This document shows positions 18,312-26,623 of a stretch of DNA of 64,000 nt, one piece after another. The stretch covers positions 806,001 to 870,000 of the forward strand of contig NZ_RBWU01000003.1 of assembly GCF_003634705.1 (NCBI RefSeq), in the 5' to 3' direction. Made by a program: the position numbers and the translations under genes. How positions within the stretch are numbered: the first letter of the stretch is position 1; each line of letters starts with the position of its first letter. A model generated the notes under the pieces. The model did no database searches. It was not told the origin of the DNA and worked only from the letters and a program-made list of their open reading frames with translations. Source of the DNA: Actinomadura pelletieri DSM 43383 (GTDB lineage: Bacteria; Actinomycetota; Actinomycetes; Streptosporangiales; Streptosporangiaceae).

Positions 18312-18410
18312 GTACGGGTCTCGCACATCGATCGCACGGTGTCATCCGGCGAACCGGATACATCCTTTGGAGTACATCCGGCGCGGTATCCCACTGTGCG
18401 AGTCCCGTAC
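18312..18410. repeat. 99-bp segment bounded by 16-bp inverted repeats
   Basis: Left arm GTACGGGTCTCGCACA (18312-18327) and right arm TGTGCGAGTCCCGTAC (18395-18410) match at 15 of 16 positions. Inside is a smaller hairpin, ATCCGG-CGAA-CCGGAT (18344-18359). It lies 87 bp upstream of the MMPL start. It could be a miniature inverted-repeat element or a composite operator. No flanking target duplication is visible. The remainder of 18226-18631 holds no gene that I can support. Confidence 0.5.
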
Positions 18411-18631
18411 CCCCCATAGTGTGCTTAGTCACGAATACCGAGTAGGGGTGACGCCTTGGTCCATGGGGACGCTGTTACTGGAACCGTCGACGAGCCGCAC
18501 GAGGTTCGTCGAGCGGATGGTGTTGGACGGGGGCCGGAGGACGCGGAGCCGCGCATCGCTCGTCCAGCGAACGGCGCCGGACCAGGGCGATTGATCGACG
18601 GAGGGCGGGGGCCGGCAGGGGGGATCGTGAC

Positions 18632-18862
18632 ATGACGGCTCAGCGGGGCGCCGCCGGTCGCGACGAGCCCACTCCCGCCGCCCTGCGGGCCGCCACCGCG
18701 CGGGGCCTGCAGGACCAGTTCCCCGGTGTGCGCGTCTGGTTCGGCGAGGCGACCGGATCCTGGTGGGCCATGGTGCCGATGCGCACCGGCCCGCGGCTGG
18801 TGGAGGCCCCCACACCGCAGGAACTTCGCGAGGAGATCATGAGCCTGCGGAGCCGGAGATGA
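18632..18862 (+). CDS. small Trp-rich hypothetical protein (paralogue of 48763-49125)
   Basis: 76 residues, predicted soluble. The core FPGVRVWFGEATGSWWAM followed by VEAPTPQELREEI matches the protein at 48763-49125 (FPGWTIWFGPFTGHWWAL, LEADTPQRLIARI), defining a small family with an aromatic pattern WFGxxTGxWWA. ATG after GGGGGATCGTGAC. The function is unknown; size and aromatic surface suggest a protein-interaction role. Its 3' end overlaps the decayed response regulator on the other strand. Confidence 0.65.
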   Translation: MTAQRGAAGRDEPTPAALRAATARGLQDQFPGVRVWFGEATGSWWAMVPMRTGPRLVEAPTPQELREEIMSLRSRR

Positions 18863-19320
18863 CGAGCCCCGACTCGTGGGCGAACACCACGAGCCGCGCA
18901 CCAAGCTGACCCAAGGCGCGGCTGACGTGTGTCTTCACCATGAACGGGCTGAGCGGCAGCAGGCCCGCGATCTCATCCTTGGACAGGCCGCGTCCGACCA
19001 GCCGAACGATCTGACGTTCCCGCTTTCAGACCGTCATGAGACGAAGCCCGCGATGACGCCCGCACGGCCGGCGGATCATCCGGCTCGATGTCCTTGACCA
19101 GGAACCCGGACGCACCTGCCCGCAACGCCGGATACACGAGTCGTCGGTGTAGGTCGTGGCACGTCCTTAAATGAGGGTCGGGCACGATCCGTCGGGTGCC
19201 GGCCAGCCCGTCAAACTCGGGCATTGACGACGTCCGGCCGCAGCGCACGGATCAGTTCGCTGCCCGACCATCTGATGTCTCCGTGGGGCCGGCAGGACGC
19301 GGCTCACGGTCGTTCCGTAC
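18837..19320 (-). pseudogene. decayed NarL/LuxR-type response regulator
   Basis: Reading the minus strand, ELIRALRPDVV (about 19256) is followed after a frame change by MPEFDGLAGTRRI and RAGASGFLVKDIEPDD, the D-box and Lys region of a receiver domain. After another frame change comes a LuxR helix-turn-helix, KRERQIVRLVGRGLSKDEIA and MVKTHVSRALGQLGARLVV, ending at a TGA. The phospho-Asp segment expected before MPEFDG is missing, suggesting a deletion of about a dozen bases. At least two frameshifts and no start make it inactive. No partner kinase lies next to it. Confidence 0.8.
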
Positions 19321-19340
19321 ACGGCCGGAGGCCGTCGCGG

Positions 19341-19640
19341 TCACGTCTCGTACTGGATGGACGCGCGCTCAGCCGTGATCGGCGTGATGTACCGGTCGAC
19401 CACCGCCCGGTGGGCCGGGTGGTCGCGATAGGCCAGGTAGCCTTCCCGGTCGGCGAAGTCCGCGACGACCGCGAAGTCATAGGCGGCGGGATTCACCCCG
19501 GCGTCGGCGCCGAGGCTGTACTCCCGAATCTCCGGGATCACGGCGGGCAGCTCGCCCAGCCGCGCCGCGACCTCGTCCTGCTGGCCGGTCGTCGTCCCCT
19601 CGGCCCACTTGAACATCACCACGTGCCGGAAACCGTTCAT
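19341..19640 (-). CDS. Dabb-domain (stress-responsive A/B barrel) protein
   Basis: 99 residues forming a single ferredoxin-like Dabb fold: FRHVVMFKW at the start, GADAG and YDFAVVADFADREGYLAY in the middle, and HPAHRAVVDRYITPI near the end, all family hallmarks. Dabb proteins are dimeric barrels with roles ranging from stress proteins to polyketide cyclisation. There is no biosynthetic cluster here, so the substrate is open. Confidence 0.9.
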   Translation of the reverse strand: MNGFRHVVMFKWAEGTTTGQQDEVAARLGELPAVIPEIREYSLGADAGVNPAAYDFAVVADFADREGYLAYRDHPAHRAVVDRYITPITAERASIQYET

Positions 19641-19656
19641 GGCGGCACGCTACAGC

Positions 19657-20112
19657 TCAACCGGTCCCGAGTTCCGCCGCCGTGACCGCGCCGAGTTCCC
19701 AGCACGCCTCCAGATCGGATTTCGACGGCTCGCCCATGACGGTCACAGGTGGCTGGACGGCCTTCCACTTCAACCCCGTGGTGATGGACTCCAGGGCCCG
19801 CAGCCCACCTGTCGCGTCGTTGTTGCCGTGCAGAAACGCCCCGAACGGCCGCCGGACGGTCGCCTCAAGGCACGGATAGTAGATCTGGTCGAAGAAGTGC
19901 TTGAGCGCTCCGGAGAGGTAGCCGAGATTGACAGGCGACCCAAGAAGGTAACCGTCCGCCTCCAGGACGTCCACGGCGGTGGCCACCAGCGCCGGCCGGG
20001 CCACCACGTCCACGCCTTCGACCTCGTCCGTGGACGCCCCCGCGCGCACCGCCTCGAACATCGCCTGGACGGACGGCGACGGCGTGTGGTGAACGATCAG
20101 CAACCGCTTCAT
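19657..20112 (-). CDS. flavodoxin-like NAD(P)H-dependent reductase
   Basis: 151 residues. The N-terminal strand and phosphate loop HHTPSPSVQAM resemble the FMN-binding loop of flavodoxins; LEADGYLLGSPVNLGYLSGALKHFFDQ is the second FMN-contact region of NADPH-dependent FMN reductases. Probably cytosolic FMN-dependent redox enzyme. ATG chosen over a GTG immediately upstream. 16 bp upstream of the Dabb gene in the same direction, so likely co-transcribed. Confidence 0.85.
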   Translation of the reverse strand: MKRLLIVHHTPSPSVQAMFEAVRAGASTDEVEGVDVVARPALVATAVDVLEADGYLLGSPVNLGYLSGALKHFFDQIYYPCLEATVRRPFGAFLHGNNDATGGLRALESITTGLKWKAVQPPVTVMGEPSKSDLEACWELGAVTAAELGTG

Positions 20113-20314
20113 CACCCCGACCCTAACCCGCCCAAGACCCTGTTCACGGCCAGAACTCCGTCACGGCCACCCGCAAATCAACCTCAACTCGAACAATCCA
20201 AACTGCACCCAGCAAACTATTCCGCCGCCTCATCAACGAATTCAAACGCGAGCACCAGTCACAACCACTCACCTCAACCAAAATGCACTCGTACCCACGG
20301 ATAGGGTGCGGCCT

Positions 20315-20995
20315 ATGAAGGTGCGTGACCTGCACGACTGGCCGTCCACCCCCAAGGAGGCCGAAGCGATCCAGGACCGGCTGCGCCCACTCCTCCACCT
20401 GGACGTCCCCGGCCCGACGACACCACGCACCGTCGCGGGCCTGGACGTCTCCTACACCAGCGACGGCACCGGCACACGCCTGGCTGCGGCAGTGGTCGTC
20501 CTGGACGCGACAACGCTGACCGTGATCGAGGAATCAGTAGCCACGGGCACAGCCACCTTCCCCTACGTCCCGGGCCTGTTCGCTTTCCGGGAATTGCCCA
20601 CTCTTCTCACCGCGCTCAACGACCTCACGACAACACCCGACCTGCTCGTCTGCGACGGCTTCGGCGTGGCGCATCCCCGCCGGTTCGGGCTGGCGTGCCA
20701 TCTGGGCGTCCTCACCGACCTGCCGACCATCGGCGTGGGCAAGACGGCGTTCATCGGCACCCACACCGACCCCGGCCCCCACCGCGGCGACACGAGCCCC
20801 CTCCTCGACGCCGACGAGACCATCGGCCGAGTACTCAGAACCCAGGACAACGTGAAGCCGGTGTTCGTGTCCGTCGGCCATCGCACCGACCTCGACACCG
20901 CGTGCCGGAACGTCCTCGACCTGACGCCTCACTATCGCCTCCCCGAAACGACGCGCAAGGCCGACCGCCTGTCCCGGGATGCGCTCGCCGGGTAG
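20315..20995 (+). CDS. nfi: endonuclease V
   Basis: 226 residues, matching the usual endonuclease V length. Conserved residues are all present: Asp44 (AGLDVSY), Glu93 (PGLFAFRELP), Asp114 (LLVCDGFG), His120 and Lys143 (IGVGKTAF), corresponding to the metal-binding and wedge motifs of the family. The enzyme nicks DNA or RNA one nucleotide 3' of inosine, acting in repair of deaminated adenine. It stands alone upstream of a TetR gene. Confidence 0.95.
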   Translation: MKVRDLHDWPSTPKEAEAIQDRLRPLLHLDVPGPTTPRTVAGLDVSYTSDGTGTRLAAAVVVLDATTLTVIEESVATGTATFPYVPGLFAFRELPTLLTALNDLTTTPDLLVCDGFGVAHPRRFGLACHLGVLTDLPTIGVGKTAFIGTHTDPGPHRGDTSPLLDADETIGRVLRTQDNVKPVFVSVGHRTDLDTACRNVLDLTPHYRLPETTRKADRLSRDALAG

Positions 20996-21077
20996 CGCGT
21001 CCTTGCCGAAGATGGCACCCTCATCCAGAAGCAGACGGAGACACCCAGGTCATCCGCGACGCCGCTGGACGGTGCCC

Positions 21078-21674
21078 ATGGACACCCGGCCGATGCGGGC
21101 CGACGCCCGCCGCAACTATGAACGCCTGATCACGACGGCCCGCATCGCCTTCATGGAGCACGGCACGGGCGCGTCCCTCGACGACATCGCCAAACGCGCG
21201 GGCGTCGGCTCGGGGACGCTGTACCGCCACTTCCCCACCCGGGACGCGCTGCTCCACGCCGTCCTACGCGAGCGGATCGACGGCCTGCTCGCCCACGCGG
21301 AGGAACTGCTGTCCGAGCCCGCGCCGGACCCCGACACCGAGGCCCTCAACGCGCAGGCCGCCCTGGACCGCTGGCTGCGCACCTACCTCACCGGCGCCGA
21401 CACCCCACGCGGCACCTCCACAGTGATCATCGAGGCGATGTCGGCGGAGTGGGCCGACACCGGCCTCGGCGCGGCCGCCACCGCGATCTGCGACGCCCTC
21501 GGACGCCTGCTGAACCGCGCCCAACGCGCGGGCGCCGTCCACACCGGGATCGACCCCCGCGACCTGCTCCGCCTCACCAACGCCATCGGCGCCGCCGCCG
21601 AACGCACCACCGACCCCGGCGCCTACGCCGACCGCATGCTCGCCCTCCTCTTCGACGGCCTCCGCACCCGCTGA
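21078..21674 (+). CDS. TetR-family transcriptional regulator
   Basis: 198 residues. DNA-binding domain at about 10-60: RRNYERLITTARIAFMEHG, then ASLDDIAKRAGVGSGTLYRHF (residues 31-51). The C-terminal ligand domain (about 75-195) is helical with the SbtR-like pattern LRTYL and VIIEAM. No divergent target gene is adjacent; it may be autoregulated. The start at MDTRPMRADARRN is preceded only by a weak ribosome-binding site; a GTG two codons upstream is equally possible. Confidence 0.92.
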   Translation: MDTRPMRADARRNYERLITTARIAFMEHGTGASLDDIAKRAGVGSGTLYRHFPTRDALLHAVLRERIDGLLAHAEELLSEPAPDPDTEALNAQAALDRWLRTYLTGADTPRGTSTVIIEAMSAEWADTGLGAAATAICDALGRLLNRAQRAGAVHTGIDPRDLLRLTNAIGAAAERTTDPGAYADRMLALLFDGLRTR

Positions 21675-21689
21675 CCCACCAAAAGACTT

Positions 21690-21737
21690 CTGACCCGCAC
21701 GGCCCCAGAGCGGGGTAAACGGGGCCGTGCGGGCCAG
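21690..21737 (+). terminator. hairpin after the TetR gene
   Basis: 17-bp arms with one mismatch (21690-21706 and 21721-21737, around CCCGCACGGCCCC) and a 14-base loop, 16 bp after the TetR stop. No U-run follows, as is usual in actinobacteria. Confidence 0.7.
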
Positions 21738-22189
21738 AAACCTGTCTCAATCAGGAACCTCAGTCGGAACCTCTGCCGACTTCGCTCTGCTCTCCGCCTG
21801 TGCACCTCCGGCGTGTCTCCGATGTGACACCCGTAACGCTAAGCCGCCACCACCCCCACCAGAACACCCTTAACCCTCACTTAGGGAATCCCTGAGCACC
21901 CCTTATTCAGCGCGCGTCCGGAGAGGTTCGGGGAAGTCGAGTCGGGAGTCGCTTACCTGCGATGGCGCGGGTGGGGACCCGTGCTGGGAGGTGAGCGGCC
22001 GCTTTGTTCGGATCAGTTCAGCGCTCGTCCTGGTGGCGGTGCGCTCGCCCCGTTCGAACCCAGGCGGGAGGGATCTTGTGCCGTGCTCCGGAAGGTGTGG
22101 TCGGCTCAAAGGCCTGCTTCATTAGGTGTTCATGTGACTACTTAGAGTAGTATCTCAGTGACGTCGGTCGGGACTGCCTGGAGGTGGAC
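21738..22189. other. intergenic region with a palindrome, no gene
   Basis: About 450 bp with no supported gene. Near its right end, ACTACT-TAG-AGTAGT (22137-22151) is a perfect inverted repeat 39 bp before the SH3-like gene start, a plausible operator or part of a promoter. Nothing else recognisable. Confidence 0.5.
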
Positions 22190-22633
22190 ATGGGTGTGCG
22201 GCGCACGGTCGGGGTCGGGGTCGTTGGGGCCCTGATGGTTGGGAGCTTCGTGAGTGTGGGGTCCTCTGCTGGGGCGGTGGAGTCGTCGTCGGGGCCGAGG
22301 GGCGAGGAGGGGTCTGGGCCCGGGGCCATCTTTGTGGGGGCCGTGGGGGCCGCGCGGGCGGAAGGGCGGGTCCACCGCAGCGTTCAGCGTGCTCGGTGGT
22401 GCGATGGGACGGTCGTGGTCTCGCTTCTGACGGTTCGGGAAGGGCCGGGGCTGGCGTATCGGAAGGTGGGGAGCGGGCTTCAGAGGGGGAAGCGCGTCAG
22501 CACCGACTGGGGTGGCATCGTCCGCAAGGACGGGTACCTGTGGGCGCCGCTTCGGGGCGGCAACTGGATCGCCGACTACAAGCTCGGTGACGGCAACGGT
22601 AAGTGGTACGTGAAGTACGCCAGTTGTCGGTGA
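22190..22633 (+). CDS. secreted SH3-like domain protein
   Basis: 147 residues. A signal peptide (residues 1-30, VGVVGALMVGSFVSVGSSAGAV) is followed by a Gly/Ser linker and a bacterial SH3 domain: LTVREGPGLAYRKVGSGL, KRVSTDWGGIV, GYLWAPLRGGNWIADYKL. SH3b domains bind cell-wall peptides or other extracellular ligands. ATG follows GGAGGTG. Two Cys (about residues 71 and 146) may form a disulfide. No enzymatic domain, so probably a binding or sensing protein. Confidence 0.8.
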   Translation: MGVRRTVGVGVVGALMVGSFVSVGSSAGAVESSSGPRGEEGSGPGAIFVGAVGAARAEGRVHRSVQRARWCDGTVVVSLLTVREGPGLAYRKVGSGLQRGKRVSTDWGGIVRKDGYLWAPLRGGNWIADYKLGDGNGKWYVKYASCR

Positions 22634-22664
22634 CCCCGGGGGGCCGCTGGTAGCTTCGGGCGGC

Positions 22665-24044
22665 GTGGGGATCTTCGCCGGTCGGCGTTCGCTGGGGCGG
22701 CGGTTCGGGTGGTTGTGGGCGGCTTATACCGTCAGTGCGTTCGGCACGTGGCTCGCGCTTGACGCGTTCTCGCTGATCGCGGTCCTGGTGTTGGACGCCG
22801 GGCCGGCGCAGGTGTCGGCGTTGGCCGCCGCGGGGCTCGCGGTGGGGGCGGTGGTCGCCGTGCCGCTCGGGCCCTGGGTGGAGTTCCGCCGCAAGCGGTC
22901 GGTGATGGTGGCCATGGACCTGGTGCGGTTCGTGGCGTTGCTGAGCGTGCCCGTCGCTTTCGTGGTGGGGCGGCTCGGGTTCGTGCAGTTGGTCGTCGTG
23001 TCAGTCGTGGTCGCCGCGGCCGGGATCGCGTTCAGGGCGGCGAGCGGGGCGTACTTGAAGGCGCTCGTGCGGCCCGAGGACCTCGTGGTCGCCAATGGGC
23101 GGTTCGAGGCCTCGACGTGGACGACGACCATGCTCGGGCCGCCGCTCGGCGGGGCCGCGATCGGGTTGTTCGGGCCGGTCACGACGGTGGTCGCGGACGC
23201 GGTCAGCTATCTGCTCTCGGCGGCGGGCGTCAGAGCGATCGGGGGGACGGAGCCGCGGCCCGAACGTGGCGGTGCGCCGAGATTCCGGGCCGGTGACCTG
23301 CTCGAGGGGTGGCGGTACGTGCTGGGCGAGCCGGTGCTGCGCTCGCTGTTCTCTAACACGGTCCTGGTCAAGGGTTTCATCATGGCGACGTCCCCGCTGC
23401 TCGTCGTGCTGATGATCGGGGAGCTCGGGTTCGCGCCGTGGCAGTACGGGCTGGTGTTCACGTTGCCGTGTCTTGGAGGGCTGGTCGGGTCGCGCCTGGC
23501 GGGGCCGCTCGTCGCGCGGTTCGGGAGGCACAGGGTCTTGCTCGCCGCCGGGACGTTGCGGGCGGGGTGGCTGGTCGGGCTCGCGTTCGTCGGGCCGGGC
23601 GTCGCCGGGCTACTGGTCGTGGTCGTCGTCGAGCTCGGCATGGTCACCTGTATGGGCGTGTTCACGCCGGTGTTCGCCACCTACCGGCTCACGCGGACCA
23701 AGGAGGGGTCGGTGGCCCGGGTGCTGTCCGCGTGGTCGATCAGCGACAACGCGGTCGTCGCGGTCATGACTGCTTTGTGGGGTCTGCTCGGCAGTGTCGT
23801 CGGGGCGCGTTCCGCGATCGCGGTGGGCGGTGTTCTCATGCTGGCCACCCCGCTTCTGCTGCCCCGCGGCGCCGATGCTGTACGAGCCGGGCACGGTGGG
23901 GACGTAGCCGCTCGCGAGGAGGCCGAGCACGGCGATCAGGACGGCGACAGCGAGGCCGACGACGCCGACCAGGCCGGCGGCCACGTATCGGCGCTTCATG
24001 GCGGTCACGGTAGGGCGGAGCCGGAGGGCGAGCGGGGTCGTTAA
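22665..24044 (+). CDS. MFS transporter with abnormal C-terminal tail
   Basis: 459 residues. Residues 1-400 contain about 12 transmembrane helices of the major facilitator superfamily (MFS_3 group), including RRKRSVMVAMDLVRF and RFGRHRVLLAAGTLR. From residue 402 (GADAVRAGHGG) the protein becomes a highly charged tail rich in Asp, Glu, Gly and His with no MFS counterpart. On the opposite strand the same bases read as the start of a membrane protein. The gene therefore seems to have lost its natural end. Substrate unknown. GTG start. Confidence 0.75.
   Translation: MGIFAGRRSLGRRFGWLWAAYTVSAFGTWLALDAFSLIAVLVLDAGPAQVSALAAAGLAVGAVVAVPLGPWVEFRRKRSVMVAMDLVRFVALLSVPVAFVVGRLGFVQLVVVSVVVAAAGIAFRAASGAYLKALVRPEDLVVANGRFEASTWTTTMLGPPLGGAAIGLFGPVTTVVADAVSYLLSAAGVRAIGGTEPRPERGGAPRFRAGDLLEGWRYVLGEPVLRSLFSNTVLVKGFIMATSPLLVVLMIGELGFAPWQYGLVFTLPCLGGLVGSRLAGPLVARFGRHRVLLAAGTLRAGWLVGLAFVGPGVAGLLVVVVVELGMVTCMGVFTPVFATYRLTRTKEGSVARVLSAWSISDNAVVAVMTALWGLLGSVVGARSAIAVGGVLMLATPLLLPRGADAVRAGHGGDVAAREEAEHGDQDGDSEADDADQAGGHVSALHGGHGRAEPEGERGR
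23850..23999 (-). pseudogene. possible 5' remnant of a membrane protein gene
   Basis: On the minus strand a frame starting at MKRRYVAAGLVGVVGLAVAV continues through one hydrophobic helix to GYVPTVPGSYSIGAAG and then turns into antisense of the MFS gene. It lies just downstream of the sensor kinase, in the same direction, where a third gene of that operon would be expected. I read it as a truncated gene whose remainder was replaced at a junction near 23860-23880. Alternatively it is a chance antisense frame. Confidence 0.35.
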
Positions 24045-24068
24045 GGCGGAGTTGAGGCGGGGTTAGGG

Positions 24069-25406
24069 CTAGGTGCGGGAGTGGCGGCGGCGGACGAGGC
24101 GTCGGGAGCGGCGGGCGGGCGGCAGCCACCTGGTGCGGAACCACATCTGGACCTGGGCGCCGCCGAGGACGCTGCGGTGGATGCGCAGGTAGCCGCCGGT
24201 TGACTCGGCGGCGCGGCGGGCGATGTCCAGGCCGAGGCCGGTGGACCCGCCGCTGCTGCTGCCGCGTTCCAGCGCGGCGTCCGGGTCGGTGATGCCGGGG
24301 CCCCCGTCGGCGACGAGGATGCCGGTGACGCCCTGCCCCTGGTGGAGGGTGACGACGAAACCGGTGCCCTCGGACGTGTGCCGGAAGACGTTGCCGAGCA
24401 GCGCGTCCACGGCGGCGGCGAGTTCGGTGCCGGGCAGCGGCAGCGGCGCCGGACGTTCCGCGCCGATCAGCTCGCAGGAACGGCCCTCGTCCTCGGCGAG
24501 GACGGACCAGAACGCGACCCGGTCCCGCAGCACCTTGGACGCGTCGCAGCTACCGCGTCCGGTGGGCCGCCGCACCGTCCGGATGATCTGGTCGACCTCG
24601 CGTTCGAGACGGTCGACGGCCTCGCGGGTCTGCTCGACGACCGGGCCGTCGCCGAGCGCCTCGACGTTGAGGCGGAGCGCGGCGAGCGGGGTGCGCAGCC
24701 GGTGCGACAGGTCCGCGGCCATCTCCCGTTCCGCCGACAGGAGTTGGACGACATGGTCGGCCATCGCGTTGAACGCCAGCCCGGCCTCGACCAGTTCGGG
24801 CGGTCCGTCCGGTTCGATGCGGACCGACATCTCCCCGTCCCCGAACGCGGCCGCGGCCTCGGCGAGACGGCGGGTGGAGCGGATCATGCGGTTGCCGAGC
24901 CGGTCGGCGACGGCGACGGACCCGGCGACGAGGGCGGCGGCGACGGTCGTCATGACCAGCCACGCCTTCCACACGCCGCGGGACAGGTCCTCGTCGGGCA
25001 GGTACACCTCGACGACGGCGGTGCGGCCCGCGTCCAGCGACACCGGCTGGAGCAGCGCGTACCCGCCGCCGACGCGGGCGGTGTGGGAGCGTCCGCGCCG
25101 TCCCGCCTCGGCGAGTTCTCCGGGGTCGGCGCCGCCGCGGGGGTTCCGGGGGACGATCCCGCCGTCCGGCATGTGGACGGTCATCCGCCCGGCGGCGCCC
25201 GCCTGGGTGCTGGCGACGGCGCGTTCGAGGGCTGCGGGATCCTCGGTGACGACGAGGACGGGTCCGAGCGCGCTGGCCTGGCGTTCGGCGGTGGTGAGCG
25301 CACGGTCCCTGGCGATCTCCCGGACGGTCAGCGCGAGCGGGATGAGGAACGCCAGCGCCACCATCGAGGTGACCGCCAGCGACACCAGGACCAGGGTCCG
25401 TCTCAT
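24069..25406 (-). CDS. sensor histidine kinase (OmpR-family partner)
   Basis: 445 residues: transmembrane helix 1 (about 5-30), extracellular sensor domain, transmembrane helix 2 (about 148-168), HAMP (about 168-222), HisKA with phospho-accepting His235 (DLSHRLRTP), and an HATPase with Asn339 (GNVFRHT), DGGPGI (367-372) and GLGLDIARR. It autophosphorylates on stimulus and passes the phosphate to the adjacent regulator. The basic C-terminus (about the last 20 residues, RRSRRLVRRRHSRT) is unusual. ATG overlaps the regulator stop (ATGA). Confidence 0.94.
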   Translation of the reverse strand: MRRTLVLVSLAVTSMVALAFLIPLALTVREIARDRALTTAERQASALGPVLVVTEDPAALERAVASTQAGAAGRMTVHMPDGGIVPRNPRGGADPGELAEAGRRGRSHTARVGGGYALLQPVSLDAGRTAVVEVYLPDEDLSRGVWKAWLVMTTVAAALVAGSVAVADRLGNRMIRSTRRLAEAAAAFGDGEMSVRIEPDGPPELVEAGLAFNAMADHVVQLLSAEREMAADLSHRLRTPLAALRLNVEALGDGPVVEQTREAVDRLEREVDQIIRTVRRPTGRGSCDASKVLRDRVAFWSVLAEDEGRSCELIGAERPAPLPLPGTELAAAVDALLGNVFRHTSEGTGFVVTLHQGQGVTGILVADGGPGITDPDAALERGSSSGGSTGLGLDIARRAAESTGGYLRIHRSVLGGAQVQMWFRTRWLPPARRSRRLVRRRHSRT

Positions 25407-26089
25407 GGTCTCGGGTCGGGTTCGGCCAGCCGGACGCCCACGCCCCGTACGGTGTGCAGGTAGCGGGGCGCGGCGGCGGTCTCGCCGAGTTTGCGGCGCA
25501 GCCACGACAGGTGCACGTCGATGGTCTGGTCGTCGCCGTAGGCCTGCCGCCACACCTCGGCGAGCAGCTCCCGGCGGGCGACGACCCGGCCCGGGCGGGC
25601 GGCGAGGTAGGCCAGCAGGTCGAACTCGCGGCGGGTCAGTTCGAGGGGCTCGCCGTCCAGGGTCGCCTGCCGCCGGTCGAGGTCGATGTGCAGACCGCCG
25701 ACGCTGAGTTCGGCGGTCGGGCCGGACCGCGCCGACCTGCGCAGCACGGCGGCGAGCCGGGCGCTGAGATGCTCGATGGAGAACGGTTTGATGAGGTAGT
25801 CGTCGGCGCCGGCGTTCAGTAACCGGACGATCTCGGGTTCGTCGTCGCGGGCGGTCGCGATGATGACGGGCACGTCGGAGACGCCGCGCAGCATCTTCAG
25901 CACCTCCGCGCCGTCGAGGTCGGGCAGCCCGAGGTCGAGGACGACGACGTCGGGCGGCGCCTGGGTGACCTCGCGGAGCGCGTCCATAGCGGTGCCGACA
26001 CTGCGCACGACATGCGATCGCGCGCTCAGCTCCCTGATCAGAGCGGTGCGGACGTTCGCGTCGTCCTCCACCACCAGAACACTCGCCAT
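25403..26089 (-). CDS. OmpR/PhoB-family response regulator
   Basis: 228 residues. Receiver domain (1-115) with acidic pocket EDD (8-10), phospho-Asp52 (VVVLDLGLPDLDG) and Lys101 (YLIKPF). Winged-helix DNA-binding domain (about 128-225) with LTRREFDLLAYLA and DVHLSWLRRKLG. It is the first gene of a two-gene operon with the kinase. Only 27 bp separate its start from a divergent gene. Its target is not evident, though the divergent secreted protein is a natural candidate. Confidence 0.95.
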   Translation of the reverse strand: MASVLVVEDDANVRTALIRELSARSHVVRSVGTAMDALREVTQAPPDVVVLDLGLPDLDGAEVLKMLRGVSDVPVIIATARDDEPEIVRLLNAGADDYLIKPFSIEHLSARLAAVLRRSARSGPTAELSVGGLHIDLDRRQATLDGEPLELTRREFDLLAYLAARPGRVVARRELLAEVWRQAYGDDQTIDVHLSWLRRKLGETAAAPRYLHTVRGVGVRLAEPDPRP

Positions 26090-26116
26090 GGCGGAACCGT
26101 ATGCCACCATGTGCCC

Positions 26117-26623
26117 ATGCGTCGCGCGATGTCGTATGTTGCCCCATGGGCGGCGGTGACAACGCTCGCGGTCACGCTCTCGTGGCTGGGGGTGCGCGAC
26201 GTCGTGCGCGGCGCGGTGTCGGAACGGTCGGCGCCGCCGCCGATCGCCGGTCCCATCATCCACTCCAGCCCGTCCGCGCCTCCGGGACCGTCGTCGATCG
26301 GCTCACCGACGTCCCGGCCGAGTTCGCCGGACGGTGCGGACGAGAAGCCGCGGCCTTCGTCGCGGTCGCCGGACCGGAACGATCCGCCCCCGAAGCCGCC
26401 CGACAATGTGCGCAGCTACGCCACCCGTGGCGGTCGCGCGGCGATGTCGGTCGAGAAGAACCGGGTGCGGCTGGTGTCGGCGACGCCCAACCCCGGCTAC
26501 GAGACGCGCGTGACGCAGGCCGAGGGGTGGCTCCGCGTCGACTTCCTGTCCGACGAGCGGACGTCGTCGGTCGTCGCGTCGTGGTACGGGCGGGATCCGA
26601 CGGTCAAGGTCTACGAGTACTGA
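26117..26623 (+). CDS. membrane-anchored or secreted protein of unknown function
   Basis: 168 residues: an N-terminal hydrophobic helix (about 5-25, YVAPWAAVTTLAVTLSWLGV), a long Pro/Ser-rich linker (about 35-95), then a compact domain (about 98-168) with RLVSATPNPGYETRV and a Trp/Tyr-rich beta segment ending TVKVYEY. Probably tethered outside the membrane. It starts 27 bp from the divergent response regulator, so at least one of the two is likely leaderless. Confidence 0.65.
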   Translation: MRRAMSYVAPWAAVTTLAVTLSWLGVRDVVRGAVSERSAPPPIAGPIIHSSPSAPPGPSSIGSPTSRPSSPDGADEKPRPSSRSPDRNDPPPKPPDNVRSYATRGGRAAMSVEKNRVRLVSATPNPGYETRVTQAEGWLRVDFLSDERTSSVVASWYGRDPTVKVYEY

